From assembly GCA_963575745.1 (NCBI GenBank), contig CAUYUJ010012536.1, forward strand, positions 122,709 through 186,708: 64,000 nucleotides of DNA, read 5' to 3'. Numbering within the stretch: position 1 is the first letter of the stretch; each line of letters begins with the position of its first letter. A model generated the notes under the pieces. That model was not told the DNA's origin. It made no database searches and saw only the letters and a program-made list of their open reading frames with translations. The position numbers and the translations under genes are program-made. Below are positions 50,801 through 62,530 of this stretch, piece after piece. The stretch is from Prorocentrum cordatum. Lineage: Eukaryota > Sar > Dinophyceae > Prorocentrales > Prorocentraceae.

Positions 50801-53800
50801 AAGAGGGCCCCAAGACGGCCCAAGAGGCCTCCAACACGCCCAAGATGGCCTCCAAGACGCCCAAGATGGCCTCCAAGACGGCCCCGAAGCGTCCCAAGAG
50901 GGTCCCCCGTTGGCCCAGAAAGGCCCCCAAGACGGCTCCCGACGGCGTCAGACGTGCCAGGAACCCACCAAGATGGCCGAAGTTGGCTCGAAGCTGGCCC
51001 AAAAGGGTCCAAGAGGCCCCCAAGAGGGCCTCCAGGAAGGCCATCTGCTGGCCAAAAACATTGATTGTTTGACGGATGTTGACATTTCCTTCTTTTCGGC
51101 TTTCCGACGGCCCGAGACGGTCCAAGAGCCCCCAAAGATCGCCGAAAGATCGCCCAAGAGGCCTCCAAGACGGCCAAGATGACCTTCAAGACGCCCACGT
51201 GTTCCCCGAAGGCTTTCCAAACCGATTCGGGGAACACATGGTCCGATGGCTTGGCAGGTCTGGCCTCAACGTTCGGCCACATAGGCGCTTCCACAAAGGC
51301 AGGGGGCGGCGGTGATTCGCCGTAGGCGTCTTCGATCCGCCGCCCCCTGTTGCTTGAGCAAAGGGGTGCCCGGCGTGCCAAACCCTATCGGTTTTGGTTT
51401 TGGTTCTTTTCCAAAAGAACTCTCCCAATGGGCTCCGGCGCGTCCCGCCGGGGCCGCGGAAGGCCCGGAAACGAGCTCAACGACCGCAAAAAATCCTCCA
51501 AGATGGCTCGAGATGGCCTCCCAGACGGCCAAGATGGCCTCCAAGACGGCTCAGATGTCCCCAAGATGCCGCCAAGACGGCCCAAGATGCACGCAAGACG
51601 GCCGTAGATGGTGTCAAGATGGCCCACGACTGCCTAAGAGTCCCCCTAGAGGCCCCGAAGACGGCCCAAGACGCCTCCAAGAGCTCCTCCAGGAAGGCTC
51701 GCCGAGGCCAAAATCATTGTTTTTTCCATAGGTTTTTCTAAGATTTTGGTATTTACGCCTTTTCGGCCTTCCGACGGCCCCAGGTGGCCCAAGAAGTCCC
51801 CAAGATCGTCCCAGGATCGCCCAAGAGGCCTCCAAGATGGCCCCGTGACGGCCCAAGAGGCGCCCAAGACGGCCCCAAGACGGCCCAAGAGGCCTTTAAA
51901 ACGCCCAAGATGGCCTCCAAGATGGCCTCCACGACGGCTCAGATGGCCCCAAGATGCCGCCAAGACGCCGAAGATGCACCCAAGACAGCCTAAGATGGCG
52001 TCAAGATGGACGAAGACGGCCGAAGAGGCCCCCCAAAGGCCCCCAAGACGGCCCAAGAGGCCCCCACGAGGGCCTCCAGGAGGGCCCGAAGAGGCCAAAA
52101 TCATTGATTCCCCTTAGGTTTTTGCAAGATTTTGGCATTTGCGCCTTTTCGGCATTCCGACGGCCCGAGACTGCCCAAGAGCCCCCTAAGATCGCCGAGA
52201 GATCGCCCAAGAGGCCTCCAAGATGGCCCCAGAACGGCCCAAGAGGGCCCCAAGACGGCCCCAAGAGGCTCCCAAGACGGCGCAGGAGGCCTGTAAGACG
52301 CCCAAGATGGCCTCCAAGACGGCCCTAGGGCATTCCAAGAGGGCCCCAAATCTGCCCATAGAGGCCCCCCAAACGGCTTCCGACGGCGTCAGACGGACCA
52401 GGAGCCCACCAAGACGGCCGAACATGGCCCTAAGATGGCCCAAGACGGCCCAAGAGGCCTCCAAGAGGGCCTCCAGGAAGGCCCGAAAAGGCCAAAATCA
52501 TTGATTTCCCATGTGTTTTTGAAGGATCATGGCATTTGTTATTGTTCTGCCTTCCGACGGCCCGAGACGGCCCAAGTGCCCCCAAAGATCGCCCAAGAGG
52601 CCCAAGACACGGCCCCAACAGGCCCCCAAGAAGGCCCAAGGGGTCTCCAAGACGCTCAAGATGGCCTCCAAGACGGTCCAAGAGCCCTCCAAGCCGTCCT
52701 CCAAGAAGGCCCGAAAGGGTCAAAATGGCCTCCAGACGGCCAAGATGACCTTCAAGATGCCCACGTGTTCCCCGAAGGCTTTCCAAACCGATTCGGGGAG
52801 CACATGGTCCGATAGCCTGGCAGATCTGGCCTCAACGTTCGGCCACATAGGCGCTTCCAAAAAGGCAGGGGGCGGCGGTGATTCGCCGTAGGCGTCTTCG
52901 ATCCGCCGCCCCCTGTCGATTCATCGCAGGGGTGCCTGGCGTGCTGAACCCTCTCGGTTTTGGTTTTGGTTCTTTGTCCAAAAGAACTCCCCCTGGGGCT
53001 TCGGCCCGTCTCGCCGGCCACCCGGAAAATCCCCAAAACGCGTCCGTCGTGCCTCTGTTTCCTCCAGTTGGCCCAAGATGGCGTCCAAGAAAGCCAAGAT
53101 GGCCCAGAATGGTCTCCAAGACGTCTCCAAGACGGCCCAAGATGGCCTCCAAGACGGCTAAGATGGCCCCAAGATGCCTCCAAGACGGCCCAAGATGTAC
53201 CCAAGACGGCCTCAGATAGCCCAACAGGCCCACAAAAGGCCTCCAAGACGGTCCAAGAGCCCTCCAAGACGTCCTCCAGGAAGGCCCCAAAAAGCCAAAA
53301 TCATTGATTTCCAGTTGTTTTTTTAAAGGATTTTGGCATTTACGCCTTTTCGACTTTCCGACGGCCCAAGACGGCCCCCAAGGTCGCCCAAGAGGCCCCC
53401 CAAAGGGCCCCATGACGGCCCAAGTGGCCTCCAAGACGGCCCCAAGAGGGCCCAATAAAGAGGCTTCCAACACGCCCAAGATGGTCTCCAAGACGCACAA
53501 AATGGCCTCCAAGACGGCCCCGAAGCGCCCCAAGAGGGCCCCAAGTCGGCCCAGAAAGGCCCCCAAGACGGCTCCCGACGGCGTCAGACGTGCCAGGAAC
53601 CCACCAAGATGGCCGAAGTTGGCTCGAAGCTGGCCCAAGACGGCCCAAGGGGTCCCCAAGAGGGCCTCCAGGAGGGCCCGAAGAGGCCGAAAACATTGAT
53701 TGTCCTGAGGTTTTTGACGGATTTTGACATTTGCTTCTTTTCGGCCTTCCGACGGCCCAAGACGGCCCAAGAGCCCCCGAAGATCGCAGAAAAATCGCCC

Positions 53801-54491
53801 AAGACGCCTCCAAGGTGGCCCCAGAACGGCCCAAGAGGGCCCCAAGACGGCCCCAAGAGGCCCCCAAGACGGCACAGGAGGCCTGTAAGACGCCCAAGAT
53901 GGGCCTCCAAGACGGCCCTGGAGCATTCCAAGAGGGCCCCAAATCTGCCCATAGAGGCCCCCCAAACGGCTTCCGACGGCGTCAGACGGACCAGGAGCCC
54001 ACCAAGACGGCCGAACATGGCCCTAAGATGGCCCAAGACGGCCCAAGAGGCCTCCAAGAGGGCCTCCAGGAAGGCCCGAAAAGGCCAAAATCATTGATTT
54101 CCCATGTGTTTTTGAAGGATCATGGCATTTGTTATTGTTCTGCCTTCCGACGGCCCGAGACGGCCCAAGTGCCCCCAAAGATCGCCCAAGAGGCCCAAGA
54201 CACGGCCCCAAGAGGCCCCCAAGACGGCCCAAGGGGTCTCCAAGACGCCTAAGATGGCCTCCAAGCCGGCCAAGGAGCCCTTCAAGACGTCATCCAAGAA
54301 GGCCCGAAAGGGTCAAAATAACCTCCAGACGGCCAAGATGACCTTCAAGATGCCCACGTGTTCCCCGAAGGCTTTCCAAACCGATTCGGGGAGCACATGG
54401 TCCGATAGCTTTGCAGGTCTGGACTCAACGTTTGGCCACATAGGCGCTTCCAAAGAGGCAGGGGGCGGCGGTGATTCGCCGCAGGCGTCTG
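47898..54491 (+). repeat. CCAAGATGGCC-type array, block 2 (right of the insertion)
   Basis: Heads at about 48450, 49431, 51337 and 52900; tails at about 48310, 49292, 50370 (truncated), 51199, 52759 and 54357. 52200-52760 and 53790-54350 are close copies, giving a ~1.6-kb higher-order period. It ends at GCGTCTGCGAT, 54491. Confidence 0.9.
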
Positions 54492-54712
54492 CGATATGTG
54501 TGGTGCAGCCTGCGTGGTGAAAGATATGACGCGCACGCTGCGTGCTGCAAACAATGACGTGGACGGCGTCCGCGGTACAACCTGCGTGCTGCAAGCCATG
54601 TGGTGCAAGCTGCGTGCTGCAACCTGCGTGGTGCACGCCACGTGGTGCGGCAGCGCGTGGTGCAAGCCACGTGGTGCAAGCTGGGCGGCGGTGAAAACTT
54701 TGTGGTGTGTGC
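54492..54712 (+). repeat. TGCGTGCTGCAA-type minisatellite
   Basis: About ten irregular copies of (G)TGCGTG(C/G)TGCAA(G/C)C and CACGTGGTGCAAG words of 15-22 bp. Confidence 0.85.
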
Positions 54713-54735
54713 GTGTGTGCCATTTACGTGGATAG

Positions 54736-54877
54736 GGGGCAAACAGACCTACCTCGCTTTTGACCACCCTCGCTTCCAAGAGATGCCAAGCGATGCCAAA
54801 CTACGGACTGTACTGGTCAGGCCGCTTGACGAGGAGGCGCGTGGTATGACTTGGTTTTGCCTGGAAGCGCAAGCGGG
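54736..54877 (+). CDS. Candidate exon, unknown product
   Basis: Between a possible acceptor (GTGGATAG|GGGGC) and a good donor (GCGGG|GTAGGT), one frame reads KQTYLAFDHPRFQEMPSDAK, then LRTVLVRPLDEEARGMTW and FCLEAQAG. Residue composition and lower GC are those of a real exon. Family not recognised, and neighbouring exons were not found. Confidence 0.33.
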
Positions 54878-55127
54878 GTAGGTAATTCACGCTCTGAGTG
54901 GAGCAAGCTCGTTGCTGCCTCCTTCCCACAAGCCCGTGACCTCCGCTCGCAGGCTCGCGGCGCTGGGCTCCCCCAGGAGCCGCAGAAGGTGGCTCGGCCT
55001 GCCGCCGAGCCACGCCCCCCCCGAGCCAAGGGGGGGCTCGGCAGGCAGGCCCTCGCTCGCGACGCCCCCGCCGCACGGAGCCAACGGCCTGAATCCATAT
55101 GTGGTACAATCGTCATTGCCTTCCGGT
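54878..55127. other. GC-rich spacer
   Basis: No gene recognised. GAGCCACGCCCCCC / GGGGGGCTCGGC forms a short inverted repeat near 55008-55042. Confidence 0.35.
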
Positions 55128-55290
55128 GGTGGACAAACCTCCCGTTGGTAGACCTCCCTGTAGTGAAAACAGCCTAGGCCCGAAACCGACGGACCTGGAC
55201 ATGCGAAGATGACGGCCGCGACGGCCTCGCGCGAACCGAAAACGGCCGATTCGCCAATCGACGTGTCAGGGTAGGAGGTCGATCCCCCCC
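55128..55290. mobile_element. Family C TIR element, second copy
   Basis: GGTGGACAAACCT at the left and a worn GGTAGGAGGTCGATCC at the right. The internal landmarks (CGAAACCGACGGACCTGGA, GATGACGGCCGCGACG, CGACGTGTCAGGG) match 3415-3597. Confidence 0.65.
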
Positions 55291-55762
55291 CGAGCCTTGC
55301 AGACGTGCGACAGCGGATTTCTGCGCGGATGTGTGCCCGAAGCGGCGAGCGAAAACCGAAGCGCATTTCGCGCGGGCTCTTTTTTGATCTTCATTCCTGT
55401 CCAACTAACAAACGTCCGCGCGAATCGGCTGTACGCAAGAGTGACCCTGGGTAAGAGCGACCTCGGCTCTGCACCGCCAAAGAACTCAGGCGTGCGTGCC
55501 CCTTGCCGCGAGGACGGCAGGACTCGCACCAACTGCCCAACGCGAGTGTGGGGCGGCAAAAGAGGAGGAGGAGAAGGAGGAGGGAGAGAGGGAGGGAGGA
55601 GCAACGACAAGCCTGCAGAACACCCAAACATCAACTAAATGCTTGTATGATTGTTTTCCTGCATACCCTCCATAAAACATGTATTTCTCCCAGGTGCGAC
55701 ATGGTCTGAGTCAGTGGCAATGAGCCTGTGCACCATGGTGTGAGACTGCGTTGGCTTATGCG
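55291..55762. other. Spacer, nothing certain
   Basis: A GGAGGAGAAGGAGG tract lies at 55562-55605; AT content rises from about 55610. No gene recognised. Confidence 0.4.
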
Positions 55763-56520
55763 TCAATTTTTAAATAGTTGTCGCTCTTCCGGTGTGTACA
55801 AATAAATGGTTGCTTTCGTAGGGCCGATTCGTGCGGATCGCATCTGGTGGAAAGATTCCATCTCCTTGAAGGCTGCGTACCAATGCGCGTCCCGTGTCCT
55901 AAAAAGAACATGGGGTATATGATGTTTCATGGCTGCTTGCCAATAGTGTACGTCGTCCAAGCGCAACACCATACCGATACGTTTGTCGCATCACTACGTA
56001 CAAGTATTTGATGCTCTTCAAATCCGAACGGCTGTTCCATAACGTACATCTGTGAGTTCCGCCAAAACCCGTCGCTGTACATTGACGGGGCTGCACGTTT
56101 TGGGAATTATCCAACCAGCTGCGCAACACTTGCTTGACTCAACTTAGGTAGGGGGGGGAATCCGCCCTGCTAATTTTTAACAACAAATTCTGTTTGCCAA
56201 ACTGGTTGCGCACGAGATGGATATCACCAACGTCTCCTTACTGGGCTGCAATCTCTGCATGTAGTCCTTGGCAACCGTGCCATAATGCGTTTTCATGGCT
56301 GGAGGGTACGATGTACGAGCATGGGTTAAATTCTCAGCACGGAGGATCGCCCTCCTGCTTTTCGAACAAACTCTGGCCACCGCAAACAACATGATGTGAC
56401 GACATCCGCCACTACGGACGTGCGCATCCGTGTGAATGGAAAGGTACAGTGCATCAAGAGAGTACTCAATTGAACGGACAAGGCATGCCACATGCCAAGG
56501 TGTTGCGAGCGTCGTCATGT
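55763..56520 (-). pseudogene. Decayed AT-richer gene, family unknown
   Basis: On the minus strand protein-like stretches follow one another in changing frames: LVRSIEYSLDALYLSIHTD, then KDYMQRLQPSKETLV, HLVRNQFGKQNLLLKISRA, RRVLAELTDVRYGTAVRI and finally RIGMVLRLDDVHYWQAAM...PTKATIYLYTPEERQLFKN, ending at a stop at 55763. Frame changes and in-frame stops between them suggest a pseudogene. Unspliced short introns are the alternative. The base composition is clearly lower in GC than anywhere nearby. I do not recognise the family. Confidence 0.38.
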
Positions 56521-57454
56521 CTCACAAAATCAACAACTTCATATACAATTCAGCTTATGTTTGCCGGCGACGTGCTCTTAGAGCTGCAGATGGTTAGGGA
56601 TATAATGCACACTTGATCCCTGCATGATGGGCTGAAGATTTTGGTTCGGTTACCCCGGATGAGCTCTTCTCGGACGGACTGGGCTGAGGAGGAGTATGAG
56701 AAATCCTGGAAGGAATCCTGGGAACACAGGGTTCCCTTCTCAGCGCAGTCGGCATCTGATCCCAATCGGTCGCCGAATGGACTCAAGATCGAGCCCATTT
56801 GGCGATCGAACGGGCTCAATTCTCCCGACGCTCTCGGAACCGAGCTCATTCTGCCGCCCATTCGGCGGTCGAATGGGCTCAGACAGGAACCCTGGTGGAG
56901 CCAGGCCAGGAGTCCAAGGAGAAATCCGGGGAGGAACGCAAAAGCGATACCATGGACCTCCAAAGCTCTTGCATCCTTACCGCGGATACGGATTGGCTGT
57001 GGGTAGGAGGATGTGGAGGAGGAGGAAGAGGGGGGGGGACAAATAGTCTGGGGGAGCTTGGGAAGTCCAGGGCATCTGGGAAGTCCAAGGAGTCCGGGAA
57101 GTCCAGGGAGCCCGGGAGCCCAGGGAGTCCGCGCGGGGAATCAGGGGAGCCCGGGATCTGGTTGTGCACCGTACGGGGAGCCCTGGGCCTGCGATCCGCA
57201 CAGGCCTCCCGAGGATTCTGGACGCAGAGCAAGGCAGGAGCACGAGTGTCTACAAAAGCCTCGACCCTTGAGCCTCGCGTATCAATAAGGTCCGCGCTTC
57301 CCAGAGCGGGCGAGGGGCCTTCCCGACGGCGCCGTCGTCGACGCCACCGTCGGAGCGGTCAAGGTCGTCGTGGTGGTGGTCCTCCTCCTCCTCCCCCTCT
57401 TCTCCCACGTACCCTTGTCGTCCTCCTCTGCCGCGTTTTCCTCGCCGGCGCCGG
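56521..57454. other. Spacer with a short palindromic tandem repeat
   Basis: At 56755-56885 the unit CCCATTTGGCGATCGAACGG then GCTC recurs three times with variants and is partly self-complementary. GGGAGTCC/GGGAAGTCCAGG words repeat at 57060-57130. No gene recognised. Confidence 0.5.
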
Positions 57455-57462
57455 CGCCAGCG

Positions 57463-57463
<1 letters not shown>

Positions 57464-57555
<92 letters not shown>
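57464..57555 (+). repeat. (GAC)n then (GGC)n microsatellite
   Basis: 57466-57519 GAC triplets, 57520-57552 GGC triplets. Confidence 0.95.
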
Positions 57556-57561
<6 letters not shown>

Positions 57562-57826
57562 TGCGGCAGCGGCCTCGCCGAAGGCGTAGGCCTCGCCGGC
57601 GGCGGCGGCCGCGCCGTCCTCCCCGCTGTCGGCCCGCTCCGCGGCGGCGGCGAGGGAGTCCTGGCCCCGCGTGGCGCGTCGGCGCCGGCGGCGAGGCCGC
57701 CGGCGCTCCCGCCCTCGCGGTCGCCGTCCGCAGCGGAAGCGACGCCGACGCCGTCGCCGTCGGCGTCGGGAGCGTGGAAAAGCTGGAAAGGCAGGTAGTT
57801 CCAGTAGTCTGTCATATATATATATA

Positions 57827-57869
57827 CTAGAACCATCGCGCGCGCGCTTCGCGCGCGCTCCGGTTCTAG
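57827..57869. repeat. CTAGAACC hairpin with CG-rich stem
   Basis: CTAGAACC...GCGCGCGC pairs with GCGCGCGC...GGTTCTAG, directly after a TATATATATA tract. A very stable 43-bp fold-back of unknown role. Confidence 0.8.
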
Positions 57870-58097
57870 CAGACCCCAGGCCTTGACGAGTGCACTGCTC
57901 CACGGAAGTGAGTGGACCACAGATGGTTTGAGCGGGAAGCAAATTGCCCACAACGCTGAACGCAGTATGGGCAGTGAGAAGTCCACGCGTGTCAATCCGC
58001 ATTATTGAAGGCTTTCGGGGAAGGGGGGCGGAGGCCTGATTAATCGGCTTCCCAAAAGGCATTGCGGGAACATGGCTTTGGGGGGCGTCTTGGGGGG

Positions 58098-58153
58098 CGT
58101 GCCGTCGTCGCCGTCGTCGTCGTCGCAATGTCGTCGTCGCCTCTTGGGGCGCG

Positions 58154-58245
<92 letters not shown>

Positions 58246-58290
58246 TTCGTCTTCGTCGTTTCGTCGTCTTCGTCGTCGTCGGTTCAAGAG
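58098..58290 (+). repeat. Long (GTC)n microsatellite
   Basis: About 60 triplets with a short interruption near 58135-58155. Confidence 0.97.
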
Positions 58291-58479
58291 GGCACTTTGG
58301 GCAACTTTGATCCCGGATGGTAAGGGATGCGGGGGAGGGGTAGGACGTTAGATATGACGCGAGCGCACCTAATTAGCTTGTCCTCCTCCCGATCCCCCTC
58401 CTCCCAGTCCTTTTCCTCCCGCTCCTCCTCCCGAGCGCCGGGCACGGCATGGCATCGAAACTGCCTTCGCCGACTTTCC

Positions 58480-59250
58480 GCCGCCCGTGCCTCTTGGGCC
58501 CTCTTTGGGGCCTTTGTGGGGCCCCTTAAGTGCCCCTTGGAAGCCTCTTGGGGGCCTTTTGGGGCCCTCTTGGGGGCCTCGTGGGGGCCTCTTGGGGCAT
58601 CCTGGGGCCTTTTTGGGGCGGAATGCTCGGATTCTGGGTTCGGGCTGCCCGTCTTGGACCCCTCTTGGGGCTGTCTTGGGGCCCTTTGGGCCGTCTTGGG
58701 AGCCTCTTGAGCCGTCTTGGCGCCCTCTTGGGCCGTCTTGGGCGCCTCTTGGGAACCTCTTGGGCCGTCTTGGGGCGATCGTAGGGGGTCTCTTCGACCG
58801 TCTTCAACGCTGTGAATGCCGAAAAAGTGTATCTGCTGAAAATATACGTTTCTCGATGGAAAATCAATGATGTTTGCCTCTTGGCGCCTTTTTGGGGTGC
58901 CTCCTGAAGGCCTCTTGGGCCGTCTTTGGAGGCCTCCGGAGCCGTCGTGGAGCGTCTTGGGGGCTTCTTGGGCCGTTTTGGCGCCATCTTGGGCTGCCCG
59001 GTAACCCAATAGAAGCGCCGGAGAGGCCTCGGGGAGGGTCCGGGGACGCCCCAGGGAGGCCCTGGGCTTCCAGGAAAGCCGCCGGGGGGGGGGGCGCACC
59101 GAAATACAGGGGAGGTCCTGGCCCAGGGCCCGGGGCCGGGATCTCCCATATATGTATATATACACACATGCATCTATAAGAGAAAGTTGCTTGGTTATGG
59201 GAACTCTTGGGGGGGCTCTGGAGAGCATCGCAGGGCGTCTTGGCGGCCTG
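58480..59250 (-). repeat. CCAAGA-type array fragment, inverted
   Basis: GGGGGCCTCTTGGGG and GGCCGTCTTGGG words are the complement of the array body. At 58800-58870 the reversed spacer module (GCCGAAAAAGTG...GAAAATCAATGATG) is still recognisable. It is a diverged unit in the opposite orientation to the main arrays. Confidence 0.75.
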
Positions 59251-60000
59251 TTGGGCCGTCTGGGGCACATCCTGTGTTGGTTGGGCGCCCATGTCAGCGA
59301 TTCGTGGCGTGAACGGATTGTGTCGAGGGCCTCTGGTGGCTCTCCTGGCCGCGGGCGGCGGCGCCGCTACCGATGATGACTGGGGCGGCGAGAGCAAGAG
59401 CGACGATGGCGTCGACGGTGGCGGCGGCAGTGCCTGTGAAGGCGGCGACGCCTCCAACGACCGCAAAGTCGACGGCGACGACGTCGACGAAAAGCAAGGA
59501 AGCGGAGGCACAGGGAGGGAGATGTGAGCCCGGGAACAGGAGGAGGAAACAGACGAGGAGAGAGAGAGAAAGAGAGAGAGAGAGAGATAATGGGGGACCG
59601 GTGGGCGATCGATAGATCGAACGGCGGCATGGTTGAGGTCAAAGTGCGCAAAGTCATCAAAGCAAAAACTCGAAGTCCAAATGGTATACGGAGATGAGAC
59701 GCTGAATGAGTAAAGCAACTTGCGCGGTCAGCCGAAATAGGAACGCCACGCCTCCTGTTCAGTTCGCTCGAACAGCCCTGCCCCCTCCAAGGCTGGTAGG
59801 AAACAGGGATAGCGTTAGGTCGAACATGTCCTCCGACAGGCGGGCGCTGGAGGAAAGATGCGAAACACGCAAACGATGCCCAAACATAATCGAAACTAAA
59901 AGGGCAAATCGTCACCTTACAGTGTTGTGCTTGTTTCCCCACATGCACTATTTTTTGTTCTCTTTGGACACCCCGCGCAAGAACGAAAACACATCGCCCT
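59251..60000. other. Spacer with a GA microsatellite
   Basis: GAC/GGC-rich patch at 59340-59500, (GA)n at 59557-59588. No gene recognised. Confidence 0.45.
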
Positions 60001-60002
60001 CA

Positions 60003-60018
60003 TCATCATCATCACCAC

Positions 60019-60088
<70 letters not shown>

Positions 60089-60092
60089 GCAT
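60003..60092 (+). repeat. (TCA)n microsatellite
   Basis: About 28 CAT/TCA triplets; CACTCACTCACG words follow at 60100-60210. Confidence 0.97.
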
Positions 60093-60329
60093 CATCCTTC
60101 ACACACTCACGCACACTCCCTCGACCGTTCTCATTTAATCAAAACTCACTCACTCACGGTCCCAGTCACTTACTCACTACTCCTGAATGGGTCACTCACT
60201 CACGCAAACGTACCACTCATCAGTCAGCACCATCATTACTAGCACACCACCATCGTCACAATCGTAATGTTCCTCTCTCTCTGTCTTTCTCTCACACATT
60301 CTTACACCCTCAAGCGCACATCCACACCC
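60093..60329. other. CACTCA-rich spacer
   Basis: Repeated CACTCACTCAC and CACACACTC words, no gene. Confidence 0.5.
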
Positions 60330-61075
60330 ACACTTGAAGAAGTACCGGGCGGAGGCCTCGTCCATGAGTGACTGGCGAAACAAATCTCAATTAGGACCCC
60401 CCCCCCCCCGAAGCCCGCAGCTCACGTTACGAATCCGAACGGGTCACCAAAATCCTGTTACTGTCGTCACTTTCAGGCGCTCCTGCCCTGAACCTGGTGG
60501 AAATATCCCGCGGGATCCTCGTTTGCGCAAGATTCGCGAAAAAAGTCTCAGGCAGGAGCTCCCCTATGGGTCCCGCGCACCACGTTCGAATCCGAGCGGG
60601 TCATGAACAAATTGGAACCGTCGCCATTTGCAGGCTTCTCAAGCCTGAATCTTGGAGGTTCAGACGGGGGCTTCCTTTGTGAGTAAACTGAAAGGAGGTC
60701 TCAGGCGGGAGTCCCTTCCCTACGGGGACCGCGGCTCATGTTACTAATCCGAACGGGCCATCGGAATGTTGTAACTGTCGTCGCTCTTGGTCTCCACAAA
60801 CTTGAAGAATGTCAAACGGAAACCTCGTCTCTGAGTGCATCGTAAGGAAATCTCAGGCGGGAGCCGCCCCCCTATGGGGTCCGCGCTTCACGTTGGTAAT
60901 CCGAGCGGGCCATCGGAACCCTGTAGCTGTCATCAGAGGCCGGAGCTCCGTGTGTGAGTGAATCGCGGGAAATTTCAGGCGGGAGACCCCTCCCTGCGGG
61001 GTCCGCACTTCACGTTGGTAATCCGAGCGGGTCGTCGGAACCTCGTATCTACTGTCGGCACTTTCTGGCTCCTCT
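60330..61075 (+). repeat. Five diverged 120-160-bp tandem units
   Basis: The core (TCAGGCGGGAG, a C-rich stretch, GGGTCCGCGC, CACGTT.GAATCCGAGCGGG, TCATCGGAACC.TGTA) occurs with the ACGTT word near 60425, 60581, 60735, 60891 and 61012. Units shrink from about 160 to 120 bp. Confidence 0.8.
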
Positions 61076-61379
61076 GGACTGAATATGGACTCGAAGGCTG
61101 AGGCGGAACAACGCGTGGCAAAGCTGAGCTTCGTGCTTCCTCCCGCCTGAGCGCGGCCGCGACGAACTCGGGGCCTGCGGGGTTGTCCCAACGGTTTACT
61201 CCGGCGCCCCAGCGGCTCGCGGGGTGGTCCCAGCGGCCGTTGCCCCGACGGCTTCTGGATCTTGCGATCGGAGAGCGCGCCCCTGCCAGGCGCGGCGGCG
61301 AGGGAGCCGAGGACAATCGGCATGCGTCCCCTTGCCACGAGGAAGGAAAGGTGCACCAGGAGAAGAGGCGGGATGGAGA
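61076..61379. other. Spacer, nothing certain
   Basis: No gene recognised. Confidence 0.35.
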
Positions 61380-61505
61380 TGGGGGGGAAAGGAGGAGGTG
61401 AAGGAGGAGGAGGAGGAGGAGGAAGGACGAAGAGGAAAGGGAGAAATTGAACAAGGAGGGCGAGCAGGAGGAGGAGACGAAGGACGAGGGGAACAAGGAG
61501 GATGA
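61380..61505 (+). repeat. GGA/AGG low-complexity tract
   Basis: Imperfect AGG triplets with GAAGGA and GACGAGG words. Confidence 0.85.
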
Positions 61506-61617
61506 AGAGGAGGCGCAACAGAGGGCGAGACGGGGTTCTCCGGCCAGGGAGAAGAGGAAGAAACGAAATTCAATCTAAATCGACTATCATGCGGGGTCCT
61601 GCCGCCGGAGTAATGAG

Positions 61618-61650
61618 TTGTCCTCCTGTAGAGGGACATGCCAGACTTAA
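61618..61650. mobile_element. Isolated family B end
   Basis: TTGTCCTCCTGTAGAGGGAC then ATGCCAGACTTA matches the right end of the family B elements. No left end found, so probably a truncated relic. Confidence 0.5.
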
Positions 61651-61689
61651 CATTCGATGGCAACTCGCGGGAGCCTCCCATACCACCTT

Positions 61690-61975
61690 GTCGGCTCCCT
61701 GCGAATCGACGTTCATCGACGCTGACTCGACGCCAATCGATGCCAAATCGACGCTAGATCGGCGCTTCTCGACGCGAAACCGGCGCGATCGCATCGACTC
61801 CCAGGCGCGAACCGACGCTAGACGCGAAAGACGGCACTCAGAAGGCATACCGCACCCCGGCGGGAGATCGGCCCTAATCGACGCGAAACCGGCGCGATTG
61901 CATCGACTCCCAGGCGCCGACGCTAGACGCTGAAGACGGAACTCAGAAGGCATACCGCGCCCCCGCGACTTGCTA
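61690..61975 (+). repeat. ATCGACGC minisatellite and ~110-bp tandem duplication
   Basis: TCGACGC words recur at 61704-61780. Then TCGACGCGAAACCGGCGCGA...CTCAGAAGGCATACCGC is present twice (about 61766-61855 and 61878-61960). Confidence 0.85.
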
Positions 61976-62267
61976 TAACTGGCCATCGCTCGGACGTCCA
62001 TTTCCTGGGCTTTGTTCGGTGGTTTCGTGTGTGTTGCTTTTTCGCGAAATGCTCAAGGATGCTCCTCGAGGGTCCTCGCCGAGAAACAAATACACACGTC
62101 CCAGCGATGCCAGAATAAACCTAAGGACAGGGAGGTGGGGAAGGCGCGGGTGGCGGCCTCGGCTGCGCGAGACGCGCGGCGCGCCGACCGCGCTCCCCCC
62201 CCCCCCCCGTTTCCTCGATCCGCGCTCCGGCGCTCCGCAGGCACCGGCGGAGCGGAGAGGGGCACAC
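61976..62267. other. Spacer, nothing certain
   Basis: No gene recognised; a C run at 62197-62208. Confidence 0.35.
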
Positions 62268-62530
62268 GGGGGGGAGGAGGAGGAGGAGGAGGAGGAGGAG
62301 GAGGAGGAGGAGGAGGAGGAGGAGGAGGGAGGAGGAGGAGGAGGAGGAGGAGGAGGAGGAGGAGGAGGAGGAGGAGGAAAAGGACGAGGAGGAGGAGGCG
62401 GAGGGCGGGGGCATCGGGGGGGCGGGCGAAGCAGGGGCATGGGGGGGGGGGCTGGCGGGCATCGGCGAAGGGTCGGGGCGGGGGGAACGGGGGGGAAGGG
62501 GGCGGGCGAAGCAGGGGCGGAAGGGGAAGG
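62268..62530 (+). repeat. GGA microsatellite and G-rich tract
   Basis: 62268-62393 is (GGA)n. 62400-62530 repeats GGCGGGCGAAGCAGGGGC and GGCATCGG words (the first twice, near 62420 and 62500). Confidence 0.9.

Noticed and set aside
60575-60605. Possible tRNA gene (GTTCGAATCC)
   Set aside because: No complementary T-stem, no acceptor stem and no A box could be found.
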